A stretch of DNA of 64,000 nt from Mycolicibacterium iranicum (GCF_001650495.1 NZ_LWCS01000003.1:117904-181903); one strand, 5' to 3'. Shown: positions 8,994 through 18,411, counted from the stretch's first letter. The notes: a model not told the origin generated them from the sequence alone. Translations and numbers: made by a program.

Positions 8994-10460
8994 CTAGCGA
9001 GGCGGGCCGGGCAGCGCCGGAACCGGGGGCGGGACGAACGGGTACGGAACGGCAGTCGGCTGCAACTGCGCCGGATTCGGAACGTAGAACGGCTCGGATC
9101 CGGGGCGCGGACCGGGGTCTCGCGGAGCCCCCGGCGGCGGCGCCGGGGGCAGGCCGGGCCACAGCGGGGTGCCGTCGGGCGCGTACAACTGCGCACCGTA
9201 GGCGGGGGCGCCTGGATACGGAATCGGTCCGATGGCGGGTCCGCCGAAGTTGTTGCGGATACTCGGCGGCTCCGGCACGGCGCGGGTCACCGGGAAGTAG
9301 TTGGCGTAGATCGGGAATGCGATACCGGGGTTGGGGCGCCAGTCCAGGCCGGAGCCGAAGCCGGTGTTGGTGACCAGATTGCGCACCGGCCAGTTCTTCG
9401 AAACGTCCGGCAGCGAGCCGCAACCAGGCTTGCCGCCCGGACCGCCCTTGGCGCCGATGATCGGTAGGTGCTGCGGGTACTTGTACGGGTCGTCACCGAA
9501 CGCCAACCCGGCATCGAGCACCAGCGATCGGCCGTTGCCGCCGGGGCTTTCGTAGCCGCCGTTGTCGAGCAGGTGCTTGGCCCCCAACAGCAGGCAGGTG
9601 TACTCCGGGTTGTACTTCAACAGAAGCTGGGTCGTCGGCGCGAGCACGTTGACGGCCTTGATCAGATTCGCCTGGCTCGGCGCCAGCAGGTTGATGCCGC
9701 TGTTCGACAGCCCGATGGTCGACAGCAACAGCGCGTCCAGCTCTTTGGACTGGTTGACCACGGTGGTGCTGGTCGTACTCGCCGCGTCCAACGTGGCGAG
9801 GATGTCCTGTGCCGCAGCGCTGTACGTTCGGTTGAAGTCGTCGAGTGCCCGCAGGTCGGCCGTGATGGTCTCGTTGCGCGGGTTGAGAGCCAACAGAACC
9901 TGATTGGCGTCCGTCGTGGCCTGGCCGATCCGCTCCCCCTGGCCGCGCACGCCGTCGGCAAGCGCCGACAGCGTGCTGTTGAGCTTGGCCGCGTCGACCT
10001 GTTCGAGAACCTCCACCAGATTCTGGAAGACGGTGTTGACCTCGGTGGTCACATTGCGCGACACCAGCACCTGGCCGGCCTCGAGTCGCTGACTGCTGGG
10101 ATCGTCGGGGAACACGAGATCGACGAACTTGGCGCCGAAGATCGTGGTCGCCCGGATCTGGGCTTCCACGTTGGCCGGGATGTACTGCAGCTGATCGGGA
10201 TCGATCTCCAGTTGCAGCGCGACGACCGGCTCCTGCTGCCCCGTCACCGCGATGTTCGAAACCCGGCCCACCTGGACTCCACGCAGCTTCACCTTGGCAT
10301 TGGTCTCCATCACCAGGCCCGCGCGATCAGAGGTCAACGTCACCGGCACAGTGGATTTCAGGGATCCGGTGAACAGCGCCCAGGTCAGGATGATGGCCCC
10401 CGCGAACAGGACCACCAGGATCAACGTCCACCATCCTGGCTTGAGACCGTCGTCGTCCAT
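8994..10460 (-). CDS. mceA: MceA, MCE-family protein
   Basis: 488 residues, ATG 3 bp after yrbEB. Membrane helix at about 12-32 (LILVVLFAGAIILTWALF), MCE domain 40-130 (KVKLRGVQVGRVSNIAV), helical coil domain to about 280, then a Cys-containing segment and a Pro-rich tail of about 90 residues. Which mce paralogue this operon represents is not settled by reading. The absence of fadD5 upstream argues against mce1, and the absence of fdxD/hsd4A neighbours argues against mce4. Confidence 0.93.
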   Translation of the reverse strand: MDDDGLKPGWWTLILVVLFAGAIILTWALFTGSLKSTVPVTLTSDRAGLVMETNAKVKLRGVQVGRVSNIAVTGQQEPVVALQLEIDPDQLQYIPANVEAQIRATTIFGAKFVDLVFPDDPSSQRLEAGQVLVSRNVTTEVNTVFQNLVEVLEQVDAAKLNSTLSALADGVRGQGERIGQATTDANQVLLALNPRNETITADLRALDDFNRTYSAAAQDILATLDAASTTSTTVVNQSKELDALLLSTIGLSNSGINLLAPSQANLIKAVNVLAPTTQLLLKYNPEYTCLLLGAKHLLDNGGYESPGGNGRSLVLDAGLAFGDDPYKYPQHLPIIGAKGGPGGKPGCGSLPDVSKNWPVRNLVTNTGFGSGLDWRPNPGIAFPIYANYFPVTRAVPEPPSIRNNFGGPAIGPIPYPGAPAYGAQLYAPDGTPLWPGLPPAPPPGAPRDPGPRPGSEPFYVPNPAQLQPTAVPYPFVPPPVPALPGPPR

Positions 10461-10463
10461 CGC

Positions 10464-11318
10464 TCAGCCCGCCAAGTTGAAGTTGCCGGATTGCCCGTAC
10501 ACCGCAAGGGAGATCATCACGAGCACGAACGCAGACAGGATCAGTGACGTGCGCACGGCACGTCCCACAGCTTCGCCGACGCCTGCGGGTCCGCCGCTGG
10601 CGTTGAAGCCGTAGTAGGTGTGCACCAGCATGATCACCACGGCGAGTACGACGCACTGGGCAAACGACCAGACCAGGTCTGTCGGATTGAGGAACGTCCG
10701 GAAATAGTGGTCGTAGACGCCGGTCGACTGGCCGTAGATCACCGTGGTGCCAAAGCGTGCCGCCCAGAACGACGCGAGCACGCCGACGCAGTAGAGCGGG
10801 ATCACCACCAGCAGACCGGCGATAACCCTGGTCGACGCCAGGTAGGCGATGCTGCGGATGCCCATCACCTCGAGTGCGTCGATCTCCTCGTTGATCCGCA
10901 TCGCACCCAATTGCGCGGTCGCGCCCGCACCGATCGTCGCCGCCAGCGCGACGGCCGTCGTGGCCGGTGCGATCAACCGGACGTTGAAGAACGCAGACGC
11001 GAAGCCGGTCAACGCTTCCACGCCGATCTCGGAGAAGTCGGTGTAACCCTGCACGGCCACCAGCGCACCGGTGGTGACCGTCAGGAAGCCGACGATCGCC
11101 ACGGTGCCGCCGATGACGATCAACGCACCTGCGCCCAAGCCCATCTGCGCGATCTGGCGGATGAGCTCGATGCGGTACCTGGTGACGGCGTACAGGATGG
11201 ACCGCAGGGTGCGACCATAGAACTTCGTCTGCACACCAACCTGATTCCACGGATTCGCGATGGAGCGGTACCGGGCTTTGAGCCAGGGGAACTGGGAGTG
11301 GGGCCGCGAGACGGTCAC
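10464..11318 (-). CDS. yrbEB: YrbEB, integral membrane permease of the Mce transporter
   Basis: 284 residues from a GTG at 11318 that overlaps the yrbEA stop; the frame is open further upstream but that is only the shadow of yrbEA. Multiple membrane helices and the MlaE/permease signature around GAMRINEEIDALEVMGI, which contacts the ATPase. With YrbEA it forms the inner-membrane channel fed by the Mce proteins and driven by an MceG-type ATPase encoded elsewhere. Confidence 0.92.
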   Translation of the reverse strand: MTVSRPHSQFPWLKARYRSIANPWNQVGVQTKFYGRTLRSILYAVTRYRIELIRQIAQMGLGAGALIVIGGTVAIVGFLTVTTGALVAVQGYTDFSEIGVEALTGFASAFFNVRLIAPATTAVALAATIGAGATAQLGAMRINEEIDALEVMGIRSIAYLASTRVIAGLLVVIPLYCVGVLASFWAARFGTTVIYGQSTGVYDHYFRTFLNPTDLVWSFAQCVVLAVVIMLVHTYYGFNASGGPAGVGEAVGRAVRTSLILSAFVLVMISLAVYGQSGNFNLAG

Positions 11319-12082
11319 ATCGTCACCTTGACCGCGACGGCTGTGGCCACGATGTTGATCGCGAACAGTGCCATGAAGGTGAACACGACGGTCTCGTTGA
11401 CCGCGTTGCCGACACCCGCGGGCCCTCCGCCGACCGAAATGCCCTTGTAGCAAGCGATCATGCCCGCTGAGAGTCCGAACAGCGCGGCCTTGATGAGCGC
11501 GATGATCACGTCGGTTGCGCCGATGATCAGCGTGAGACCGGCCGCGAAGGCACCCGGCGACACGTTCTGGATGTAGACGCAGAAGAAGTAGGCGCCGGCG
11601 AGGCCGACCAGGATCACCGTCGCCGACAGCGCCAGCGACACCAGCGTCGCCGCCAGCACCCGCGGAACGACAAGAGCCTGAATGGGATTGACACCCATCA
11701 CGCGCAGCGCGTCGAGCTCCTCGCGGATCGTCCGGGCGCCCAGGTCGGCACACATAGCCGTCGCACCGGCGCCGGCGACCACCAGCACCGTGACGATCGG
11801 CCCGATCTGGCGGACGGTGCCAAGCGCGGCACCGGTGCCGGAGAAGTCGGCGGCGCCGAATTCGGTGAGCAGGATGTTGAACGTGAAGGTCAGCAGCACC
11901 GTGTACGGGATCGTGAGCATCAGCGTCGGGATGATGGAGACGCGCGCGACAAACCAGGACTGGCTGATGAATTCGCGCCATGCGAACGGCGGCTTGAACA
12001 TCACGACGAACGTGTCGAGCGCCATCGAGAAGAAGCCGCCGAAAGCGCGCACGGGCTTGGCGATCACGCCGGAAGCGACCAT
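11315..12082 (-). CDS. yrbEA: YrbEA, integral membrane permease of the Mce transporter
   Basis: First gene of the operon, 255 residues, ATG preceded by an AGAGGAGGGA ribosome site. Several membrane helices and the MlaE-type loop (CADLGARTIREELDALRVMG). Partner of YrbEB. The 156 bp upstream must hold the operon promoter; I see no clear operator there. No mce-specific regulator is adjacent, but a TetR gene lies 0.7 kb upstream. Confidence 0.92.
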   Translation of the reverse strand: MVASGVIAKPVRAFGGFFSMALDTFVVMFKPPFAWREFISQSWFVARVSIIPTLMLTIPYTVLLTFTFNILLTEFGAADFSGTGAALGTVRQIGPIVTVLVVAGAGATAMCADLGARTIREELDALRVMGVNPIQALVVPRVLAATLVSLALSATVILVGLAGAYFFCVYIQNVSPGAFAAGLTLIIGATDVIIALIKAALFGLSAGMIACYKGISVGGGPAGVGNAVNETVVFTFMALFAINIVATAVAVKVTM

Positions 12083-12238
12083 CTAACGGGTCCCTCCTCT
12101 GGTGCACCCCATCGACATAGGTCCCCCCAACAACCGGCCTGGACCCAGTTTGGGTGCCGCTGAGGTTACACAGGTGAGGACGAGGGAGAACCGTATATCA
12201 ACAAAATCTGGGCGAGCAACACGAACGCGGCTGCACGG

Positions 12239-12718
12239 TTACACACCAGCCGCTGCCACGGCGTCCTCCAGCTGCGCAATGACGATTCTCCGCATCCCGA
12301 GCATGGCCTTTGTGGCCGCCGCGGCCTTCGCCGGATCCCGGTCGGTGGTGAGTTCCATTAGCCGGTCGGGCACAATCTGCCAGCTCAGACCGTAGCGGTC
12401 CTTGAGCCAGCCGCACTGCGACTCTTCGCCGCCGGCGACCAGCCGGTCCCAGTAATAGTCGACCTCGTCCTGGTCACGGCAGGAGATCGTGAACGACACC
12501 GCCTCGGTGAACGGGAATTGGGGGCCGCCGTTGATCCCGATGAATCGTTGCCCGTCCAAAGTGAACGTTGCCGACACTACTTCGCCGGGCGTGCCGGGAC
12601 CTGCGTCGGTGTAACGCTCGATCGAGTCGAGCGACGAGTTCGGGAAGATCGTTCTGTAGAACGCGATCGCGTCTTCCAGGTCGTTGTCGAACCACAGCGA
12701 GGGCGTGATGGCGGGCAT
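12239..12718 (-). CDS. VOC-fold protein (3-dmu-9_3-mt / PhnB-like)
   Basis: 159 residues. Opens with SLWFDNDLEDAIAFYRTIFP and contains GEVVSATFTLDGQRFIGINGGP, the hallmarks of the PhnB-like branch of the vicinal-oxygen-chelate (glyoxalase/bleomycin-resistance) fold. Members are often annotated as 3-demethylubiquinone methyltransferase-like, but the biochemical function is generally unknown. It lies between the mce operon and a TetR gene, all on the minus strand. Confidence 0.85.
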   Translation of the reverse strand: MPAITPSLWFDNDLEDAIAFYRTIFPNSSLDSIERYTDAGPGTPGEVVSATFTLDGQRFIGINGGPQFPFTEAVSFTISCRDQDEVDYYWDRLVAGGEESQCGWLKDRYGLSWQIVPDRLMELTTDRDPAKAAAATKAMLGMRRIVIAQLEDAVAAAGV

Positions 12719-12791
12719 GGAAAATCTCCTGTCGGCGGGAACACTCGATACCGTGCAGACCCCTGGCGGACCCGCAACTCATCGGGATCCG

Positions 12792-13397
12792 TCACCGCCG
12801 GGTGATCGCCCCTACGGCGCGTAGCGCGAAGTCGAGAACATTCACCTGGGCCTGCTTGAGGGACTGGGGGTCGTGGGTGGTCTGTCCGCCGAGCACCCGG
12901 CTGACGGTGGCATTGATCGCGACCGCGTCGAAGTCGGGATCGGCGCGCGGGAAGGACCCGTCTCGCCTGCCCCTGCGCAGGATCTCGGCCAGCGATCGTT
13001 CGCGGGCCGCGTGCAGCCGCGCCCTCGCCTCTCGGTAGCCCTTCGCCGTCCGGACCTCTTCGGAGTCGATCACCGTGAGGCGCATCCGTTGGCTGGGGTC
13101 CCCGACGATGTCGAACATCGTGCCGATCCACGCCGCGAGCTGGTCGACCGGGGATCCGATCGCTTCGTCGGCGACGCGACTCACCTGGCTCACCACCGTG
13201 CGGCACTCCTCCTCCAGCAGGGCGAGGTAGAGGTCGTCCTTGGAGACGAAGTGACGGTAGAACGCCCGGCTGGACACCCCGGCGCTGCGCAGAAGCACCG
13301 CCATCGGCACCGGGCCTCCGTCGGAGTCCGACAGGAACCGGTACGCGGCGGCGATGATACTTCGGCGCTCGTCGTCGCGGCTGCAGTGGGCTTGCAC
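12792..13397 (-). CDS. TetR-family regulator
   Basis: 201 residues. The N-terminal helix-turn-helix (PMAVLLRSAGVSSRAFYRHF) is followed by an alpha-helical ligand domain. Divergent from the hydrolase and fusion enzyme starting at 13499, with 101 bp between, and upstream of the VOC gene. Which of these it controls is not visible; I found no convincing palindrome in the gap. Confidence 0.88.
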   Translation of the reverse strand: MQAHCSRDDERRSIIAAAYRFLSDSDGGPVPMAVLLRSAGVSSRAFYRHFVSKDDLYLALLEEECRTVVSQVSRVADEAIGSPVDQLAAWIGTMFDIVGDPSQRMRLTVIDSEEVRTAKGYREARARLHAARERSLAEILRRGRRDGSFPRADPDFDAVAINATVSRVLGGQTTHDPQSLKQAQVNVLDFALRAVGAITRR

Positions 13398-13498
13398 GGA
13401 CGTAAATACTAGGGAAAGTGGAACCGTCGCGGACCCGAGATGGGTGCGATTCGCAGCCTCGGTAACGTGATCGAGCGGGGACAGCCGAGAGGACGCCT

Positions 13499-14374
13499 GT
13501 GAGCGCTAACCACCGCGAGCCGACGACCGCGACGTTCCGCGGCGCAGACGATCTCGCACTGGTCGCCGACCAGTGGAACGAACCGGATCTGACGCCCGAT
13601 TTCGACGAGTCTCACCCGTCGGTGTTGATGCTTCACGGCGGTGGTCAGAATCGCTTCTCCTGGAAGAAGACCGGGCAGATCCTGGCCTCGCAGGGCCTGC
13701 ACGTCGTCGCACTCGACAGCCGAGGACACGGCGACAGCGACCGTTCCCCCGATGCTCGATACACCGTCGAAGCACTGTGCGAGGACACCTTGAGCGTGCT
13801 TGACGGGATCGGCCGCCCGACCGTCCTGATCGGCGCCAGCATGGGCGGCCTTACTGGGATTCTCGCGGCCAGACAGGCCGGACCTGAGGCGGTGACGCGA
13901 CTGGTGCTCGTCGACGTCGTGCCGCGGTACGAAAAGGACGGCAGCGCGAGGATCCGCGAGTTCATGTTCAGCCATGTGCACGGATTCGACTCGCTCGAAC
14001 AGGCGGCCGACGCTGTCGCCGCGTACCTGCCCCACAGGTCCAAGCCCCGTAGCCCAGAGGGACTGAAGAAGAATCTGCGGCACCGCGACGGGCGATGGTA
14101 CTGGCACTGGGATCCGGCGTTCTTGACCAAACCGAACGAGGATCCGTTCGTCCGCGTCGAGCTGCTCGAGCAGGCCGCGATCGAGTTGACGATCCCGATC
14201 CTGTTGATCAGAGGCAAACTGTCCGACGTGGTGAGTGAAGAAGCGGTTCAGGATTTCTTGGCGAAGGTGCCGGGCGCCGAGTTCGCCGAACTCTCCGGGG
14301 CGGGCCACACCGCCGCCGGCGACGACAACGACGCCTTCTCCGACGTCGTCAGCCAATTCGTGTTGCGGCGGTAG
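13499..14374 (+). CDS. Alpha/beta hydrolase
   Basis: 291 residues, GTG start. Alpha/beta hydrolase fold: oxyanion loop LHGGGQNRFSW near residue 42, nucleophile elbow GASMGG with Ser near 118, a C-terminal catalytic His in SGAGHTAAGDDN, and an acid candidate before it (LSDVV). Its stop overlaps the start of the fusion gene by one base, so the two form a coupled pair and probably act in one pathway. Substrate unknown. Confidence 0.88.
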   Translation: MSANHREPTTATFRGADDLALVADQWNEPDLTPDFDESHPSVLMLHGGGQNRFSWKKTGQILASQGLHVVALDSRGHGDSDRSPDARYTVEALCEDTLSVLDGIGRPTVLIGASMGGLTGILAARQAGPEAVTRLVLVDVVPRYEKDGSARIREFMFSHVHGFDSLEQAADAVAAYLPHRSKPRSPEGLKKNLRHRDGRWYWHWDPAFLTKPNEDPFVRVELLEQAAIELTIPILLIRGKLSDVVSEEAVQDFLAKVPGAEFAELSGAGHTAAGDDNDAFSDVVSQFVLRR

Positions 14375-17265
14375 TGGTGGGCTTCAACTTCCTGGAACAG
14401 CGTGAGCTACCCGCCCCGCAGGTGAGTGAGGCTGCGGCACAAGAGATCGTGGCCACGCACTACGGCCTGGCCGCGCACGTCACGTCACTGGGCAGTCAGC
14501 AGGACAAGAACTTCACCGTGCACGAGGACGACGGCACCGTGCTGGGCGTCCTCAAGATCGCCAACCCCGCGTTCACCGGCGAAGAGATCGCCGCCCAGGA
14601 CGCGGCAGCGGAGCTGATCGCCGACGCCGAGCCCGCCCTCAGGGTCGCAGTACCACTGCGCAATGCCGCGGGCGAAAAGTGCACGCCCCTGACGGACCTG
14701 GTCGAAAGAACCGCCTACGTCCGGCTGCTCGAATACCTGCCCGGCGGAACGCTGCTCGAATCGGGATACCTCACAGCGGCCAAGGTCGCCGGCCTGGGCG
14801 ATGTCGCGGGGCGGGTGAGTCGAGCGCTCCGAGAGTTCACCCACCCCGGGTTGGACCGAACCCTGCAGTGGGATTTGCGATTCGCCATGGCAGTGATCGG
14901 CGAACTCGCCACCCACGTCGCCGACGAGGACCTACGCGCCCGTCTGCACAAAGCAGCCCAGGAGGCCTGGGCGCGCATCTCGAAGCTCGACCCTGACTTG
15001 CCGCGTCAAGCCGCGCACATCGACCTCACCGACGCCAATGTCGTGGTCTCCCCGCGCGGAGAACCGGACGGGGTCATCGATTTCGGCGACCTCTCGCACA
15101 CGTGGGCGGTGTCCGAACTTGCGATCTCCGCGTCCTCGGTATTGGGACATGCCGGTGCCGATGTGACGTCGATCCTGCCCGCAGTAGCGGCATTCCATGC
15201 TGTGCGGCCGTTGTCGCCTGCCGAAGTCGACGCGCTGTGGCCGATGGTGGTGTTGCGCACCGCCGTTCTGATCGTCAGCGGCGCACAGCAGGCGATCCTC
15301 GATCCGGACAACGACTACGTGACCGAACAGTCCGATGGCGAGATGCGGATGTTCGAGCTCGCCACGTCGGTGCCCGTCGATGTGATGACGGCAGTCATCA
15401 GAGCCCACCTCGGGATGGCGGAGCGGCCGCACCCCCTCAAGGTGCAGGCACAGATGGTCGCCGTCGACAGGGCCGCCGCAGTGACCCTGGATCTGTCCAC
15501 GACCTCCGATCTGTACGACAGTGCGTTCACCAGTCCCGAGGACGCCGCCGAAGCCGCTGTGCGGCAGGGTGCGCCGCTGGTCGTCACCCGATACGGCGAG
15601 GCCAGGCTGTGCAATGCGGCGCACCTGAGCCAGGACGCCCCCGACGTCGTCGCCACCGGCATCGACCTGTGGACGGCGGCCGACACCGACCTCGTCGCTC
15701 CGTGGGACGGCGACGTGTCCGACGACGCGTCCGGACGGGTGACGTTGCGCGGCGAAAAGTTCGAGCTGACCGTCACGGGTGTCACCCCGGGTGCGCAGGG
15801 CGCACTGAGAGCGGGAGAAGTTCTGGGCCGCTGCCTGGCACACGCCCGAGTGGGGTTGACGGTGCAACCGGTGGGCGCGCCTGTCGCGCCGACCTTTACG
15901 CGTACCGACCTTGCGCCGGGCTGGCTGGCACACACCCGCGATCCCCGGCCGTTGCTCGGGTTGTCGCCGTTGATGCAGGCCGAACATGACGATCTTCTGG
16001 CGCGACGCGAGGCGAGCTTCGCGCCGGTGCAGGAGTTCTATTACCGAACCCCGCCCCAGATCGAGCGCGGCAGGGGGCATTACCTGATGTCGACCGAAGG
16101 CCGCAGCTATCTCGACATGGTCAACAACGTCACTGTGCTGGGGCATGCCCATCCGCGTATCGCGGAGACCGCGGCCCGGCAGCTGCGCAAGCTGAACACG
16201 AACTCGCGATTCAACTATGCGGCCGTCGTCGAGTTCAGCGAACGGCTTGCGGCGCTGCTACCCGACCCACTGGACACCGTGTTCCTGGTCAACTCCGGTT
16301 CGGAGGCCAGTGATCTGGCGATCCGGTTGGCGACGGCTGCGACGGGCCGGCGCGACGTGGTTGCCGTCCGCGAGGCCTATCACGGATGGACCTACGGCAC
16401 CGACGCGGTGTCGACGTCGATCGCCGACAACCCGAATGCACTTGCCACGCGGCCTGATTGGGTGCACACCGTGGATTCTCCGAACAGCTTTCGCGGCAAG
16501 TACCAAGGCGCCGAGGCGTCAAGGTATGCCGCGGACGCCGTCGCCCAGGTCGAAGCGTTGATCGCCGCGGGCCGACCGCCCGCGGCGTTCATCTGCGAAA
16601 GCGTCTACGGCAATGCGGGCGGGATGGCACTGCCCGACGGCTATCTGCAACAGGTCTATGCCGCGGTGCGCGCCGGGGGCGGCCTGGCGATCTCGGACGA
16701 GGTTCAGGTCGGCTACGGCCGTCTCGGCCAATGGTTTTGGGGATTCGAGCAGCAGGACGCCGTACCCGACATCGTGTCGGTCGCCAAGTCCGTCGGCAAC
16801 GGATATCCCGTCGGCGCGGTCATCACCAGTCGCGCGGTGGCCGACGCGTTCTCCAGCCAGGGATACTTCTTCTCGTCGACCGGCGGCAGTCCGCTGTCCT
16901 GTGCGATCGGCCTGACGGTGCTCGACGTGTTGCGCGACGAAGGCCTCCAGGACAACGCACTTCGCGTAGGCGGGCACCTCAAGACCAGGTTGGAGGCGCT
17001 GCGCGACAAGCACCCGCTGGTGGGCACTGTGCACGGCTTCGGGCTGTACCTGGGCGTCGAGATGATCCGCGACCCGCACACCTTGGAGCCGGCGCCGGAG
17101 GAGACGTCGGCCATCTGCGACCGGATGCTCGAACTCGGGGTCATCATCCAGCCGACCGGCGACCACCAGAACATCCTCAAGACCAAGCCGCCGCTGTGCA
17201 TCGACGTCGAGGCTGCCGACTTCTACGTCGACACTCTGGATCGGGTGCTCACCGAGGGCTGGTAG
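14374..17265 (+). CDS. APH-type kinase / class III PLP enzyme fusion
   Basis: 963 residues in three parts. Residues 1 to about 340 are an aminoglycoside/amino-alcohol phosphotransferase fold, with the catalytic loop HIDLTDANV (His215, Asp217) and metal-binding DFGD from Asp236. Residues about 400-510 form a small beta domain reminiscent of M23 peptidases or barrel-sandwich folds, but I see no metal-binding His pair, so it is probably non-catalytic. Residues about 540-963 are a class III aminotransferase-fold enzyme with Schiff-base Lys805 (AKSVGNGYP) and the SDEVQVGYGR block. In animals a hydroxylysine or ethanolamine kinase acts before a PLP phospho-lyase of this fold, so the fusion plausibly phosphorylates an amino alcohol and then eliminates phosphate. 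That activity is inference. An alternative GTG start lies one codon downstream. Confidence 0.85.
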   Translation: MVGFNFLEQRELPAPQVSEAAAQEIVATHYGLAAHVTSLGSQQDKNFTVHEDDGTVLGVLKIANPAFTGEEIAAQDAAAELIADAEPALRVAVPLRNAAGEKCTPLTDLVERTAYVRLLEYLPGGTLLESGYLTAAKVAGLGDVAGRVSRALREFTHPGLDRTLQWDLRFAMAVIGELATHVADEDLRARLHKAAQEAWARISKLDPDLPRQAAHIDLTDANVVVSPRGEPDGVIDFGDLSHTWAVSELAISASSVLGHAGADVTSILPAVAAFHAVRPLSPAEVDALWPMVVLRTAVLIVSGAQQAILDPDNDYVTEQSDGEMRMFELATSVPVDVMTAVIRAHLGMAERPHPLKVQAQMVAVDRAAAVTLDLSTTSDLYDSAFTSPEDAAEAAVRQGAPLVVTRYGEARLCNAAHLSQDAPDVVATGIDLWTAADTDLVAPWDGDVSDDASGRVTLRGEKFELTVTGVTPGAQGALRAGEVLGRCLAHARVGLTVQPVGAPVAPTFTRTDLAPGWLAHTRDPRPLLGLSPLMQAEHDDLLARREASFAPVQEFYYRTPPQIERGRGHYLMSTEGRSYLDMVNNVTVLGHAHPRIAETAARQLRKLNTNSRFNYAAVVEFSERLAALLPDPLDTVFLVNSGSEASDLAIRLATAATGRRDVVAVREAYHGWTYGTDAVSTSIADNPNALATRPDWVHTVDSPNSFRGKYQGAEASRYAADAVAQVEALIAAGRPPAAFICESVYGNAGGMALPDGYLQQVYAAVRAGGGLAISDEVQVGYGRLGQWFWGFEQQDAVPDIVSVAKSVGNGYPVGAVITSRAVADAFSSQGYFFSSTGGSPLSCAIGLTVLDVLRDEGLQDNALRVGGHLKTRLEALRDKHPLVGTVHGFGLYLGVEMIRDPHTLEPAPEETSAICDRMLELGVIIQPTGDHQNILKTKPPLCIDVEAADFYVDTLDRVLTEGW

Positions 17266-17397
17266 CCGTACCCGGGCATCGGCGGCGCAATGCACGTGGC
17301 GTGTCCGGCAGACCGGCAAGCCAACCAAGCCTGTCGATCAGCTCCAGCGCTCATAGGTACCGCCCGAAGTCTCTGCGAACTTGCGTAGCTGCGCGCG

Positions 17398-17676
17398 ATG
17401 GCCACGACTCACGGCAGGGAGCACAGGCGCGATGCGATCCTCGTTCCCGCCACCACCCAGGCGTATGGGCATTCGTGGACCGGCACCCACGAGTTCGACC
17501 AGACTCTTCAAGTCAAGGTCGCGCCCTGCACAGAATCGATCATCTTGGCTGAGCAGCCCGTGTACCGCGTGACCGGCGACCCGGTCGGCATCATCAGGTT
17601 CCGGGAGGTGAAACTGCCGGTTCCGGCGGAAGGGGACTTGCCGAGGGACGCGGGATTCTTCGCCGCGCCGCAGTGA
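17398..17676 (+). CDS. Hypothetical protein, 92 residues
   Basis: Open frame of 92 residues with third-position G/C clearly above the opposite frames, suggesting it is coding. No recognisable domain and no membrane helix; two Pro-rich stretches. It follows the fusion enzyme by 132 bp on the same strand. On the minus strand a frame ending near 17338 also reads like a protein C-terminus (ending TYERWS) but has no good start and poorer codon use. Existence is uncertain. Confidence 0.4.
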   Translation: MATTHGREHRRDAILVPATTQAYGHSWTGTHEFDQTLQVKVAPCTESIILAEQPVYRVTGDPVGIIRFREVKLPVPAEGDLPRDAGFFAAPQ

Positions 17677-17702
17677 CGCCTTGGCGCACCTGCCCGATTC
17701 GA

Positions 17703-18317
17703 CTACGTTGCCGACTCATCCGTCAGATCGCCTTCGATATAGCGCTGAAGATTCGGGGCGATCGCTGCGAGTACTTCGTCCTCGCCCATGGAGGCGACCG
17801 GTTCGATCTTCCAGACGTAACGCATCAGCGCGAAGCCCATCATCTGTGACGCGATCAATCCGCTGCGCACCATCCGGTCACGTTCGTCCAGGCCGAGCTG
17901 CGAGACGCCCATCAGGCTCCGTTCGACGATCATCTTCAGCTTGTCCCTGGTGGTCTGTTCGTGGGCGGCGGTCTGCAACACTGCCCGCAGGGTGGGCCCC
18001 ACGTCATCGTCTTCCCAGCTGGCCATCAACAGCTTCAGCAACGCGCGGCCGAGCTGCGGGATCGGTTCCGCCCATGTCGTCGCCACGCCTTCGAGCCACT
18101 TCTGCGGTGGATTTGTCGCCGCGTCGAGCAGGCCCTCTTTTGATCCGAAGTAGTGATAGACCAAGGCGGGATCGACGTCAGCCGCCCGCGCGACGGCGCG
18201 CATAGTGGTTCCGGCCCAACCTGTTTGGGCGAACTCCCCGCGCGCAGCGGTGAGAATTCGCGCCGCGAGCACCCCCCGCTCGTCGCGCGGGCCGGGTGTT
18301 AGCCGTTTCTTCACCAT
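17703..18317 (-). CDS. TetR-family regulator
   Basis: 204 residues from the ATG at 18317. A GTG at 18326 is also in frame but lies inside a candidate operator, so the ATG is preferred. Helix-turn-helix with TTMRAVARAADVDPALVYHY, then a TetR C-terminal domain with the pattern of actinobacterial TetR_C-type repressors. Two near-identical palindromes lie immediately upstream, consistent with autoregulation. The expected divergent target gene is represented only by a 45-codon ORF. Confidence 0.9.
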   Translation of the reverse strand: MVKKRLTPGPRDERGVLAARILTAARGEFAQTGWAGTTMRAVARAADVDPALVYHYFGSKEGLLDAATNPPQKWLEGVATTWAEPIPQLGRALLKLLMASWEDDDVGPTLRAVLQTAAHEQTTRDKLKMIVERSLMGVSQLGLDERDRMVRSGLIASQMMGFALMRYVWKIEPVASMGEDEVLAAIAPNLQRYIEGDLTDESAT

Positions 18318-18320
18318 CGG

Positions 18321-18377
18321 TTTCACAATAGCGTGAAATTATCCCTGCTTCGACGCCGATTTCAACCTAGCGTGAAA
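18321..18377. promoter_or_regulatory. Tandem TetR-type operators
   Basis: Two copies of an 18-bp inverted repeat, TTTCACAATAGCGTGAAA at 18321-18338 and TTTCAACCTAGCGTGAAA at 18360-18377, with centres 39 bp apart. Arms are TTTCA and TGAAA, and the internal TAGCG is shared. They sit directly before the TetR gene at 17703-18317 and before the short plus-strand ORF at 18412, the usual place for an autoregulatory TetR site. Confidence 0.7.
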
Positions 18378-18411
18378 CTATTTCGTTAAAACAAAATATG
18401 AGGAGTTGACG

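Noticed and set aside
12107..12319. N-terminal extension of YrbEB through the yrbEA gene (547-codon frame)
   Set aside because: The extra codons are yrbEA in another frame; the GTG at 11318 overlapping the yrbEA stop gives the normal YrbEB length.
15660..15860. Active M23 metallopeptidase domain in the kinase/PLP fusion
   Set aside because: The segment has the beta-barrel feel of M23 but the His and Asp metal ligands are not visible.
17223..17405. Minus-strand frame ending near 17338 that reads like a protein C-terminus
   Set aside because: No suitable start before an upstream in-frame stop and weaker codon bias than the plus-strand ORF at 17398.
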